A stretch of 64,000 nt of DNA from NCBI GenBank assembly GCA_001599975.1, contig BCIO01000001.1, forward strand, positions 2,890,293 through 2,954,292, read 5' to 3'. The notes beneath the pieces are model-generated. The model was not told the DNA's origin and made no database searches. It saw nothing but the letters and a program-made list of their open reading frames with translations. Position numbers and translations under genes: made by a program. The DNA comes from Cystobasidiopsis lactophilus. Its lineage: Eukaryota > Basidiomycota > Agaricostilbomycetes > Agaricostilbales > Chionosphaeraceae. Shown piece by piece: positions 44,868 to 55,994 of the stretch. Each line of letters opens with the position of its first letter. Positions within the stretch are counted from its first letter, which is position 1.

Positions 44868-46921
44868 ATGCCCAAGGAAGCCCGACATGAAGACGTCGCC
44901 CAGATGGACGGACAGACTTTTCTGAGCTGGCTCAGAATTGCGTTCCAAAGCTCTGTCATCGACGATGTCTGGGGACAAGTGGGTTTACTAGCAGCCAGAG
45001 ATGGGCTCACACTCACTCACCCAGCCCGTCGACACCTTAGGTCCTTTTCTTCTCCTTATGGACGACAATGATTGTCAGCATCCAAGAGCTTACGACTCGG
45101 GATCTGTCTGTCTCGCCAGCGATGGTATGTCGCATGAATACACAGTACAGATCGGATGTTCACGCGTTGGGATGCTCAGCTGGGCACTTTGGGAGGCCTC
45201 CTGGGATTCATCGTCTCGTTGAGGACCAGCAGCGCTTACGACAGATACTGCGAAGGGCGGCGATGCTGGGCAAGCGTCCTTCAGCACTCCAGGTAGGCCC
45301 AAGATTGGCGACAACGAAATGTTTGAGATTCACCCCAAATCTGGCTGCAGGAACATGGCTCAGTATGTCTGGCTGCACGTCAAAGAAGTGCCCCCATCTG
45401 CGGTCGGCGAGGGGGATCCTCATGAAATATCTGTGCGAGCGGTCCTGTCCGTCAAAGCTTTATCGGCCAAGAGAATCTCTGGCTGACACAAAGGCGCGCA
45501 GGGAAAAGAAAACGATCTTGAACTTGCTAGAGGCCTACGCTGTGGCGCTCAAGCATCATGTGAGAGGAGAAGCGGGTGTTTTCTACGACGAGTGAGCCCA
45601 TTAAGAGATGGCAATTTTCGGAGCTGAAGATTCTGGCAGCCTATATCCGCTGATTTCATTTCTACCGAAATATGCTTTTCCCGCGCTGGACGAGAAGCAT
45701 GGCCAACCCGAGCTGCTGCCACTGTGGCAGACGGCCCACTCGTCCGGCAAACGATTCGTGCCAGTCCGAACGCCGGTGTCGACTCCCGGCCAATCGCCTT
45801 TCAACACGCTGACGAACACGCCCAGCCCCTCTCGCAAGCCGACAGAGATTGAAATCGTGGAGAAGCAGCCTCAGCCTTCGGACACTCGCCCAGAAGCATT
45901 TCGCCGAGCTTCTACCACCATCGACCTGCTGCCGTCGCGTCAGCCACACAAGAAGGACATCTGGGAGCATATACCTCTTTTGGGATGGCTCCGCTCGGCC
46001 TTCTTCATTCTTTTCTGCTGCCGCCGCCGCCGCCAGAAATCGGACTTAGACATCGCCTCGAAAGACCCTTCGACGCGTTACACCGATAACCTGCTGCGCA
46101 GCAACATTCCAATGGAGATCGCGCTGTTCCTTTCGTCCTATATTGCTTCGTGCGACAAGAAGAAGCTCATCGATGGCCCTGCTCTCGCCGCCCTCTTTGC
46201 CAGTCTGCAAGGCCTGCACGATGCTCTCACGTCGCTGGAACGACTGATGAGCAGTGCATTGCCATTCGCATATTTGCTGCATCTGCGCATGACAGTCTAC
46301 ATCTTCCTCTTGACGGTGCCATTCCAGATCGTCGAAACGCTCCACTGGGTAGCCATACCAGGTGCGAATTGTCCAATCATTTCTGGCGATTGACTACTGA
46401 CTGAGCGGTAATTCTAAGCTACTTGCATCACTGCCTTCTTCTATATTGGCTTTGTTGACATCGGTATCATTAGATCCTTGAGCTCTACGGCCTCCTTTCT
46501 GATTCGCACTTGTTCTAGGCAACCAAATCGAAAACCCGTGAGCTTCCTCTTACCATTGACGTACCCAGCTTACATTAAACCCTTCAGGTTCGATTATGGC
46601 CGCAATGACCTCGACTTGGATCTGTATTGCGCGCTCCTGGCGAAGGAATTGGGCGAAATTGTGTCACACCCAGCCTTCGAACCCGCCGAGTACATCTTTG
46701 ACCCCGCCAATCGCCCATTTGCCTTGGCTGGCGACTATAGATCCGCTATCGAGATCCTTAACGCCACAAAGGAGACATCGAAGAAGGAGGAAGTGCTCTC
46801 CAGCGTCCAGCACAGCATCTCCAAGCATTTCAGACAGTGCGGCCTTCCTTCCCCGTTCTCCACTTGCCTATTGACTCTTGAAACTACCTGCAGTGCTTCT
46901 CGGAAAGCAGCCTTGACGTGA
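44868..46921 (+). CDS. Bestrophin-type anion channel (UPF0187 family)
   Basis: Start MPKEARHEDVAQMDG (44868). After an N-terminal helix (FLSWLRIAFQSSVIDDVW) there is a first span (VLFFSLWTTMIVSI), then the family signature LGTLGGLLGFIVSLRTSSAY followed by DRYCEGRRCWASV. After a splice come RNMAQYVWLHV and DDLYPLISFLPKYAFPALDE. A variable Ser/Thr/Pro-rich insertion follows, then IPMEIALFLSSYIAS, LPFAYLLHLRMTVYIFLL (the last spans) and FDYGRNDLDLDLYCALLAKE, which fits the C-terminal family motif with its acidic cluster. Fungal members are proposed plasma-membrane or ER anion channels. The 3' end after SISKHFRQ is uncertain; the stop at 46921 assumes no further intron. Confidence 0.78.
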
Positions 46922-47420
46922 GAGCAGCGGTTGAACGATGTTTTGGATAGTTGTTGATTATCGAGAATCAGGTCGACGCGCAAGTACAGGCATCGAGCCA
47001 AGAAAGCCCGTGAGCTTCTGATACTCTCCTCATCACTTCACAGTAGATCTTTATCGATTGGCACCCTCCCACAGCTCGCAACAGGATCGAGGTGGATTAT
47101 GTTGACTAACTGGGGCTCACCTCCCGTCTCACACTTCCCGACCTCTTTGTCGTCGTTTCGCATCTTCATACACCCTCATTCTTTCACACCATCATAGAGA
47201 TAGCCACTTTTCTCGCATCATACCCCCTTCACGCCACTGTCGTCCCCCTTGACACCATTCATCTTCCTTCCTTTCGCTGTTGGCCGGCACAGCAAGCGGA
47301 GTGGACCTTCGCTTTTCTCGTACGGGTTGTGCAAACGAACGCTGGTTGCATTCCAAACTCTTTTCGTATACAGGACAATTCGTACGTGGCCGTCAAAGGA
47401 AAGGGTCGCCCCCAAAGCGC
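46922..47420. other. Convergent intergenic region, about 0.5 kb
   Basis: Between the tails of the bestrophin and GOS1 genes. It contains T/C-rich sequence consistent with 3' UTRs; no gene seen. Confidence 0.45.
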
Positions 47421-48264
47421 CTAGCGGGAGATCCAATATAGAAGCAGCAGGGTGCAGACGGCGATGACGGAGGAGAGGATGAGGTTGTCCCGCCGCCTGC
47501 GCGAGTTGATCATGCCAACGATGGAGTTGATGCCCGGTATTTGGGCGAGCACGCCGCCCATCCTGGTGTTGACGCCGCCGAGCTGGTTGCGCTGCTGCTG
47601 GAATTCGTATCTGGTCTCGTACGCTTGCCTGTATGACACCCCGTTCTGTGAACCGCAAAGCAGAGGACAGAGAAGGAAAGAGCGCACCCCAAGATGTCGT
47701 CCGCCATCCGGTGCGACGAGTCAATGTGCCCCCTCTCATTCAACAGCTTGTCCGTGTCCCCCTGATCCCCGCCCATGTTCTTGGAAGAGGCCGAGGTCGA
47801 AGCCCTGAACGCATCAATCTCGCTCCGCACGCTGCCCAGCAGGTTGGCGCGCTGCTCGGCCTCGCGCAGGCTCTTGGTCGTCCGCTTGAACTCCCTGGTG
47901 TAGTCCTGCAAGATCTCCTGGTGCCGTTCGAGCGTGTGCTGCATGGACAGGGTCGAGGCCGGGTCGGAGGCCAGGAGGGTGTTCATCCCCTCGCAGAACT
48001 CCTCCAGCTTGACAAGCCCTTGCTGGATCTCCGACTCGAGCGAGCCATAGGACGCCTGCTTGGAGGCCGATAAGGTGCCGGAGGAGGAGTAGGACGTGCT
48101 CGCTTGGGCCGCCGCCTTGCTGAACTCGGTCAACGACGCCTCCAGCCCGTTCTCCAGCGAGCGCGTCTGCCGCCTGAGCGAGTCCCCTGGTGCGAGTGTC
48201 CTAGCATTCAGCTGTGCTTTCTGTTGCCTTTTGGGCGACACGCACAAGTAGGCGGCGAGGCCAT
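47421..48264 (-). CDS. GOS1: Golgi SNARE Gos1 (GOSR1)
   Basis: Qb-type SNARE for intra-Golgi and retrograde transport. The start ATG at 48264 gives MASPPTWDSLRRQTRSLENG after removing a 59-nt intron (48187-48245); the family begins exactly with WDSLRRQ.RxLE. A coiled-coil Habc-like region follows (VKLEEFCEGMNTLLA; HQEILQDYTREFKRT). A second intron precedes QAYETRYEFQQQRNQLGGV, within a SNARE-motif segment (RNQLGGVNTRMGGVLAQIPG). A single C-terminal anchor (LILSSVIAVCTLLLLYWISR) ends the protein, making it tail-anchored. The long upstream open frame on the same strand is not used. Confidence 0.9.
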
Positions 48265-49153
48265 GGTGTCTGTCAACTGGTGTTTGGTTTGAGCGCAAGA
48301 AGGGCGGCGTTGCAATTTGCTGCAACTCGGTCTCTTCCCGGTGGCTGGCTTGCGTGCTTGTGCTAGACTGCGATTCGGCCTTGCCCATTGCATGCCCTGC
48401 TGCGACAAAGCCATTGTTTCCATGCCTTCCCTTCAAGCTGGCTTGACCCTCTGCAAATGCCCTATCGCTTCGTTTTGAGCTTCAGTGGCTACTATAGATC
48501 CTAGCGCTTGCTCTCCATACCAGCTCGTCGACGCTCAATTCTGAAGCTCAAAAAGTCCTTTCATTGTCCGAGCCTCAAGCCCTCAAGAGCCCCTCACATC
48601 CTTCCTCGACCTTCCTCGAAAGCTCGCTTTTGTGGTGACATTGGTTTTGTGATCATTACTGTCTTTTTGAGTGCGACAAATGCGACAAATCCGGAGCCGA
48701 AGGACCTTGGCAATCCCAACAGATTTATGGCTTCCTGGAGGCTGGACACCCCTCGTGCCGTCTCATCTCGAGAGACTCTGCGAGCCTGGAGATTACACTG
48801 CCAACGTACGAAACTTCGACCGGCCTGTAGATGTCGCTGTGGCCAGTTTCACTGGGCAATACTAGGCGAAGGTCGCTTTCGTGGCGTCCCTCCGCCCGCA
48901 ATCTGTCGACTGGGCTACTTTTCAGCGACAGCCGCCCCTTTCAAACTATCACACGGTTATCACACAAAGTAAAGTTCGGGACAAGAATTTCGGTCCAGAC
49001 CTGTCCAGACCGTGAAATCAATCCGCTGGCCCTATGACGTTTCAAAGCCACTGCGGGATCTGTGCCTGCTCACCTCTCCTAATTTTCTTGTTCTCTTTGG
49101 ATCCCACTTCTAATCTTGCCCCAGTCTTCCCTTGGAAACCCCGCGAATACGAA
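48265..49153. promoter_or_regulatory. Divergent intergenic region, about 0.9 kb
   Basis: Between the GOS1 and coiled-coil gene starts. No gene supported. It contains a short direct repeat (GCGACAAAT twice, near 48673 and 48682) and T/C-rich stretches. It is expected to hold both promoters. Confidence 0.4.
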
Positions 49154-50056
49154 ATGGCTGCCGTTGAACAACCCCGTAGGTTCCCCGAGCTGAGAATTCG
49201 CCACTGCTTCCCTGGGCAAGGGCAGATGCTGATGATGTGTTTGCCTCGGGGCAGAGATCGATACTTCCCTCCAACCTTCGGCTGCTGGTGTGACCAACTC
49301 GCCAGTCTCGCCTGCGCACCACGCTGGCCCCTCTCCCGTCCAAGCTGAACTCTCCAAGGAAGCTCAAAAGGAGCAAAAGGCGTAAGCTCTTCGCGTTCAC
49401 GGTTGGTATTTGCCAGGTCTGAAGTCCAAGCTTGTAAATCACACAGCTATGAGAAAGTCATCCGAACCGACGCCAAGCACGACGAGCAGCATCTCAAGTC
49501 GGTCACCAAGAGCGCGGACAAGGCTTCCCAGGCCGAGGCCAAGGCGTTGGAAATGGAAGGCAAAGCCAAGAACAGCTACGAGAAAGCTGTGAAAGTGGGT
49601 TTCTGCGTCGCTCTATAAGAAATTCAAAGAGGTGGCGACTGACAACTGTTTTCTGTACAACAGGCCGAGTACAAGTGAGGGTTTTGTGAAATCCTGAGTC
49701 GTATTGAAGCTAAACTCTCTTTGTGGGGTCATAGAGCGAAGAAATCGTTGATCAAGGCGCAGAAGGAGCACGAGGCGAAGACGATTCAGTTGCAGAAAGC
49801 AAAGGAGCTGTCCGTCTCGTCCTGTTCCTTTGACGTTCGACCGAAAGCGGACGGCTCAGTTTTCTAACAGGGTTGACAACAAGACGGAGCACCACGTCGC
49901 GCTGGAAGACGCTAAGCAACGACACCTCAAGGAGCTCGAGGCCGTCAAGTCTGCCAAGGCATCTGCCGACGTGAGTTCTCTTCAAGCTTTCTCGCCGTTG
50001 AACTCTTACTGATCGATGAACAACAGCGGGAACGAGAAGCCAAGCTGGCTGCTTGA
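49154..50056 (+). CDS. Lys/Glu/Ala-rich coiled-coil protein
   Basis: Start MAAVEQPQIDTS after a first intron, then a Pro/Ser-rich stretch (SPVSPAHHAGPSPVQAE). The rest is almost continuous charged coiled coil: KVIRTDAKHDEQHLKSVTK, DKASQAEAKALEMEGKAKN, SLIKAQKEHEAKTIQLQKAK, HHVALEDAKQRHLKELEAVK, ending REREAKLAA at 50056. It contains an 11-nt micro-exon at 49664-49674. The composition resembles basidiomycete proteins annotated as Ncp1-like DNA-binding proteins, but that is only a resemblance in repeat style and should be treated as unproven. Confidence 0.6.
49664..49674 (+). other. 11-nt micro-exon of the coiled-coil gene
   Basis: The bases GCCGAGTACAA lie between CAACAG and GTGAGG and supply A-E-Y-K. 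Both neighbouring exons stay in frame only if it is included. Confidence 0.7.
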
Positions 50057-50301
50057 TCTTGCAGGCTGAATGCCACCTACGACAGACTAGATACCCCTTT
50101 TACACCTATGTCCTAATCTGACAACCCATATGCTTGCTGCTGTAGTATTATAATACGACAACCCGTGTAATGGAGTGCTATTTGCTTCCCGACCCACTGG
50201 TAGCTGAGCCGCTCCTTCTGCGAACCTTCAGTGGAGCGGAAGCCACGCTCCTTGAGCTGCATCGAGCTTCAGCTCGCCCACCCTGACCTCGCCTCGATAC
50301 C

Positions 50302-51825
50302 ATGGCCATCTCCAAAGCGAGGGCGTCGAAGAGCGCCTCCAAGGGCGCGGCGAAGAAGAGGCTGCTCGACATTGATCCCACGGTCAAATTGTCAAAAGCC
50401 CAGAAAAAGAAGCTCGGCAAGATCAAGCGCAAGGCCCTGACGGTCTCGTATTGCTGGTACTGCGAGCGAGAGTTTGAGGATGACAAGGGTCCGTCCCTCG
50501 TGTTTCTTGAGGCAGCCCTTGCTGGGAGGGAAGGGCTCACTCTCCTCTCGCAGTCCTGCTCTCCCATCAAAAGGCCAAGCACTTCAAGTGCCCGCACTGC
50601 CCTCGCCGGCTGAACACCGCTGGTGGCTTGGCCGTCCATATCGACCAAGTCCACAAGCTGGGCACCGATAGGTTCGCCGCTCCCTAATGCCTTTTGGAAG
50701 CCAATTCGTCTAACGTCCCGCTGCCAGGATCGCAAACGCCATTCCTGGCCGCGACACATTCGAGGTGGAGATCTATGGCATGGAAGGTATCCCGCCCAAC
50801 GACTTGAAGGAGTGGAAGAGGAGGAAGCAAATCGAGGCTGGCATCTCGCCCGAGAAGCTGCAGCAGGCCGTCAGCAAGCCCAAGCTGGACAAGACGGTCA
50901 TCAGCCAGGACGAGCTCAAGAGGCAGCTCAGCGCCCACAAGGACCTGATGGAAGGCAAGATCGCCCCTTCTGCCGCCGTGCTCGCCTTCCAAGGGGGCGC
51001 CCTGCCACCACCCGCCTTTTCGGCCCCTCCGCCCTTTCCAATGCCCGGGTGCGTCTCACTTTTGTTTATTTTTATCATTGTGCTGTGCTCATCAAGCGAT
51101 GCGTTGCAGTCCACCTGGCAGCATGGGTTTGCCGATGCCGCGTGAGTTCCTTCTTCAATGCCCTTGCTGCTCGTGGCCTTTACTCAAAGTGTCTCTGATT
51201 CTAGCGCCTGGGATGCCTATGCCTCGTATGTGCTCAGACATGTTTATTCACACCAGGTTTGCTCATCGCTTCCGCAGCTCCTGGCATGCCATTGCCACCA
51301 CCCGGCCTTCCTCTGTATGTGCCTTGCTGAAGGCCCGTTACAAAGGCGTCCTTGCTCACTTCTTAACACAGACCGCCCCCTGGCATGGCTTTGCCGCCGC
51401 TACCTTTGCCCATGTCCGCCCCTCCTGGCTCCTTGCCCAACTTTGCGCTTGGCCCACCTCCGGCGGGTTTGCCTGCCCTGCCTTTCATGCCCGGCCCACC
51501 TCCAGGCATGAACGCTGGTGCCCCGCCACCCTCATTGGCGCCTCCAGCGGCAGCACCCGCGCCCCCAGTGCCCTCCATCCCAGTCCCGAACTCTTCTGTG
51601 ACGCTCAAGCCGGGCCAAGTCTTGCTCTACGGTGATAACGAGGTCTCGCCTGTAGGTTGCAGTTCTGCCGTTCAGTAAAACAACTGCTGACCTTTTCGCG
51701 ATGGGCAGGAGGAAAAGCGGGCCAAGCAGCCGAGATACGAAGTGAACAAGCAAGACCCCGCCTCCCCCTCCAAAGACCCGGACGCGCCGTCCAGCGGCAG
51801 AGCTGCGGCTAGCGACTTTATGTAA
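50302..51825 (+). CDS. ZNF207/BuGZ-like C2H2 zinc-finger protein
   Basis: The N-terminal paired zinc fingers are built from [19 protein letters not shown] and [21 protein letters not shown] helical region ([16 protein letters not shown]) and a very long Pro/Gly/Met-rich low-complexity tail follow ([17 protein letters not shown] and similar). Near the C-terminus, [16 protein letters not shown] resembles the BuGZ GLEBS-type motif (E-x-S-x-EE-x-RA-x-x-P-x-Y), which binds Bub3 in animals. Metazoan ZNF207 acts at kinetochores and in splicing; the fungal role is inferred. Several short introns interrupt the Pro-rich region. It ends at 51825, facing MOCS1. Confidence 0.78.
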
Positions 51826-51929
51826 CATTCTTTCATAACGCACTCTTGGCGGAAATTTAACAAGAACACCAAAAGTTGGTCTTGCAATCACTCGAACGAA
51901 GGGCCGGCAGCCCGGCCTGAGAATACGCT

Positions 51930-54050
51930 TCACGCTTCGATTGACCAGTCGCCACTCTTCCCCCCGCTCTTGGATACTACGTGGATGCTTGAGATGCGCA
52001 TTTCTTGCTGCCCCGCCGCCTTGACCATGTCCCAAACCGTAAGGCAGGCGACGCTGACGGCGGTAAGAGCTTCCATCTCCACCCCTGTCGGCCCTCGAGT
52101 CTCCACCGAGGCTTTCACTCGCACTTGAGGGTCTGCGTCCGAAAGGTGTAGCTCCAAGTCGACTTTGACATGAGTGAGCTGTAAAGGGTGGCACAGGGGA
52201 ATCAAGAGAGAGGTGTGCTTCGCTCCCATGATGCCAGCCAGCTGAGAGACCGACAAGACGTCGCCCTTCTTGTTGCTAGCCGCATCTGAGACCAAGCTTG
52301 CCGTCGCCGGCGGGATGTGCACGGTGCCAACGGCTGTGGCCTTTCGCACAGTGGAAGCCTTTTCAGAAACGGACACCATGCTGGGTTTGCCCGTCACGGA
52401 ATCGATGTGTGTGAGCTTTAGGGCTGCCGTGGGCCGACCCGAGTGGAACAGTCGATGACTGGCAACGGACCAAGTCGCCGCTGGCAGTGCAACTAAAGGG
52501 AATCGCAGTCTTGGCATTCGCTTTAGCCTTCGGGCTGTAACATGGGACAGAGTAGGAATGAGCACTCACCTCGTTGTTGCCAAGCTGAAGCCACTAACCC
52601 CCGATCTGCACCATTGGCAAATTTTTGCTGGCGGCCAGTGCGGCTGGGCCTATGGTTCCATCCTAAGCTTGGCCCAATCCAGGTGGTCACGAAATGAGCC
52701 TACCAGACTTTCCGTCGTGAGCAAATTTCTTGCCCTTGACTGCCGCGCCAATGGCCGCCATCAGCTCTTCGTCAGACGCGCCAGATCGCATGAGCTCGCG
52801 CAACGACAGCTTGGGCGGCCCGAAGAGGCAGACTTTGAAGCGGCCGTCCGAGCCTATCCGGAGTCTTGAACAGCCGCTACAGAAATGGTCTGTCATGCTG
52901 GAGATGAAGCTGCGATTGCCGCACGGAGACGCTTAGCGCCGGCCTCGTTCATCCAAGCTAATAGCAACGCACCCGACGTTGCCTTTCCAGCTTGGCGCAG
53001 CATAGCTTCTTGCAGTGTCAGACTTTGTTCCAGCCAGCGCTTGCAGATCTGGCTGTAGCTCTAAGACCCTCGCCAGCAGTTCGGAGGACGGAACAAGTTT
53101 CCGCTTCGACCAGGCATTGTCTACTTATGCGGTGAGGACCAAGCGATTAGTTTCAGAAGAGCACGGCGACTTGCCGTCAAAAGGCATGTATTCGATAAAG
53201 CGCAAGCCAATGCGCTCGCGGCGGGCGAGGTCCAAGAATGCCGCCAGCTCGCCATCGTTCACACCTTTGATCACCACCGCGTTCAACTTGACCGACTCGA
53301 GGTGTGTCCCTCGCTGAGACGAAGCGCCCGGTGGCGGTAGGAACGCGAGCGACTTCTGGATAGCGTTGATGACAGCCGAGTGTCCTATGGGCCGACGGAT
53401 GAGGCAAGTCCGAGATCGGCATGGCTGTTATTTACCTCTTCGACGGGTCATAAGCTCAAATTTGAACTCGTCCAGTGTATCGAGGCTGATGTTGATGTGG
53501 GAGAGGCCGGCCTTGACCAGATTAGGGAGCTTTCTGTGCAGGGCAATGCCGTTTGTTGTAATTCCCAGAGAATGGACGGTCGGAAACGCCGAAAGACGAC
53601 CTGACCAGGGCTTCGAATAAAGCCAGGAGGCCTGCAGAGATTTAGGACCTACGGATGACATCTTCGAGATCGGTTCGTATTGTCGGCTCGCCGCCCGTTA
53701 AGCGAATCTTGGTGATGCCATTGGCAACAAATAAACCGGCTAGGCGAATGATTTCGTCGGTAGAAAGCATGTTCTCCTTCGGACTGAGCGGCACGCCTTC
53801 AGCGGGCATGCAGTAGGTGCCTGGCAAGAGCCTCGTCAGCTTGTCCAAACGTTGAACTGGAGCTCAAATATCTTGACCCTTACATCGCAAGTTGCAGCGC
53901 TCTGTCAGAGAGATGCGGAGGTAATCATGGCCTCTGCCAAATCTGCGCGCGTGCGAGCTCAGCCCGGCTCTGCGCTTCGAGTGGCTGGGCCTACGTATCA
54001 GTTAGGAAAGGCGATACAGCGACACCATTTAGAGAGTCGATGCGCGCAAT
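51930..54050 (-). CDS. MOCS1-type molybdenum cofactor gene: MoaA (radical SAM) plus MoaC
   Basis: Makes cyclic pyranopterin monophosphate from GTP, the first Moco step. The MoaA part has [20 protein letters not shown] (the radical-SAM cysteines are completed by a splice), [41 protein letters not shown] and the C-terminal cluster [20 protein letters not shown]. It ends [13 protein letters not shown] plus TAG at 52594-52596, the MOCS1A double-glycine end. A 64-nt intron (52535-52598, GTTAGT...TTACAG) overlaps that stop and joins QIG in frame to ARRLKR, leading into Moa[56 protein letters not shown] and ending KSGDWSIEA at 51930. The MoaC part has its own ATG (52517) and leader-like sequence. 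The true start, near 54000, is unresolved. Confidence 0.88.
52535..52598 (-). other. Stop-bypassing intron between MoaA and MoaC halves
   Basis: A 64-nt intron beginning GTTAGT and ending TTACAG. The donor begins two bases before the MoaA stop codon, so splicing deletes the stop and the last Gly of the Gly-Gly terminus; retention leaves a MoaA-only product. Confidence 0.75.
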
Positions 54051-54322
54051 TTCATGCTGAGGTGGGGTCATTAAGCTCGAGGGCATGATGCTTCAAAGAT
54101 TTGCGGCAAAGGACAAACCTGGGCTCGCAATCGAGATGCGGCCTGCGGAGCGGCCTGCTTTAATATGCCCAACGAGCTGAACGCTCGGTGCGACATGGCA
54201 CCTTGCTTCGTTCGGCTCCAACCCACCATTACCGGAACTTTTTTTGCCACACACTCAATTTTAAGCTGCCACGGCGGTGTGCACCGCGGGTTCTTCCCGC
54301 CCGGCCAAGGTTCTAGTCATGC

Positions 54323-55829
54323 ATGCCCAGTCTGCCTAGAAGATTGTTCAGCAGCATTTCAAAGAGGATGGCCGACCAAGAGCGCCCGAGCAAGCGCCTC
54401 AAGCTCGATTCAAATGATGGCTCTCCGCGAACTTCTTCAACTCCCCAGGTGCGGCTTGCTGCTGTTTGGTGCCCTTTTCTCGTCTTCAAATGTAATGACA
54501 GAACTTTTCTCCCCCAAAACCGGCTTTGAACTACAATGAAGGGCTTCATTTGGCGCCCATGGTCCGATGTGGAACTTTGCCCAGCCGCCTCTTAGCTCTG
54601 GACTACGGCGCATCTCTGGTGTGGGCGCCTGAAACGGTGGATAGAGCCATGATTGGTTGCACGCGGGAGGTGGATCCGATAACGGGCATCGTGCGGTTCG
54701 TCAAAGCAGGCAAGTCGATCTGGGACACCCACCCCATCGAGAAGAGCCGGGTGATCTACCAGATTGGAAGCGCTACGCCCGAGCTGGCAGTTGAAGCTGC
54801 GAAGATGGTGCAAGACGATGTTGCTGGCGTGGATTTGAATTGTGGCTGTCCCAAGCGTGAGCGTGGCTTCCTCTTTGACCAGGAATCCAGTGGCCAAGCG
54901 GTCTGACATCTCGTCAGCGTTCTCAACGTCTGGTGCTATGGGAGCTGCGCTGCTTTCAGTGGGTCCTCATCTTTCACTTGACCACATTTCTGTGCTCACG
55001 TCGGGCGCACAGACCCCTGATGTTCTCTGCTCTGTAAGGTCAAAACTGTGTCTATCATGATGTGGCAACTAAAGTGGATCGTGCGTGCTGCAGATTCTGC
55101 GAGCCCTGCTCGAGAACCTCAGTGTTCCGGTGTCTTGCAAAATCCGCCTGCTACCAACCCAAGAAGCCACCATCGCGTTGGTGAAGCAAATCGCGGCGAC
55201 CGGAATATCTTGTTTGACCGTCCACTGCCGAACCAAAGACATGCGGCCTCGGGAACCGGCCCTGCTGGATCGCTTGCGAGAGATTGTGGAGGCGGTCGAA
55301 CCCTTCAACATCCCGGTCGTAGCGAATGGCGACTGCTCAGGTTTCTCCGACGCCCAGAGGATTAAAGATCTCACAGGTGAAGGGCGCCTCTGCCGGCGTT
55401 GTGACCCTCGATGCTCACCGAGCAAGGACTCAGGCGTGTCGGCTATTATGATCGCTCGAGCTGCAGAGGCCAACCCATCTGCCTTTCACAAAGATGGCCT
55501 TCAAGATCCGATTGGTGTCGTTGTGCCCAGATACATCCGATTGGTAAGGCATTTGCTTGAAACTGCCTCACTTCTTCAGGCGATAAACGTCAGCTCCACA
55601 GGCGCACGCCATTTCGAACCCATTCGCCAACTCCAAGTACTGCATCAACTGCATGGACTTCTCCAAGACCCCTCTGCGGGAGGCGGGGCTGACCAAGAAG
55701 CGCAAGCTGTTGAAGAGCGAGACGGGACAGGCGAAAGACTACGCCCAGCTGGCTGCCGCCTTCGGCGTGCTGCTAGACGCAGATCCCGCTCGGTGGCAGG
55801 AGCTGCTTGTCAATACAGCCTTTCCATAG
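54323..55829 (+). CDS. DUS2: tRNA-dihydrouridine synthase 2
   Basis: FMN enzyme that reduces U20 in the tRNA D-loop. Blocks: HLAPMVRCGTLPSRLLALDY, the catalytic region VDLNCGCPKRFS followed by a TIM-barrel lysine block VSCKIRL, TVHCRTKDMR, VVANGDCSGF, and a C-terminus FSKTPLREAGLTKKRK typical of Dus2. Several short introns follow the DLNCGCPK and SKIRL regions. Two in-frame starts exist: ATG 54323 gives MPSLPRRLFSSISKRM, Arg/Ser-rich and amphipathic; ATG 54368 gives MADQERPSKRLKL, a nuclear/cytosolic-type start. A short overlapping upstream frame begins at 54319. It ends at 55829. Confidence 0.9.
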
Positions 55830-55994
55830 CTTGACAATCTTACTGTACCACCATCGCGTAGAGAGTTTTGCCAGCCAGCCAAGCTAAGCTTCACGAGGAT
55901 TCAACGTTTCTTTCCCTTCAGCCAGTGGATGAGCAAAGCGCTCAATCGTCTCTCACAAATCTCAGCCCACTCCCTGTCCACCTTAACGTCCAAG

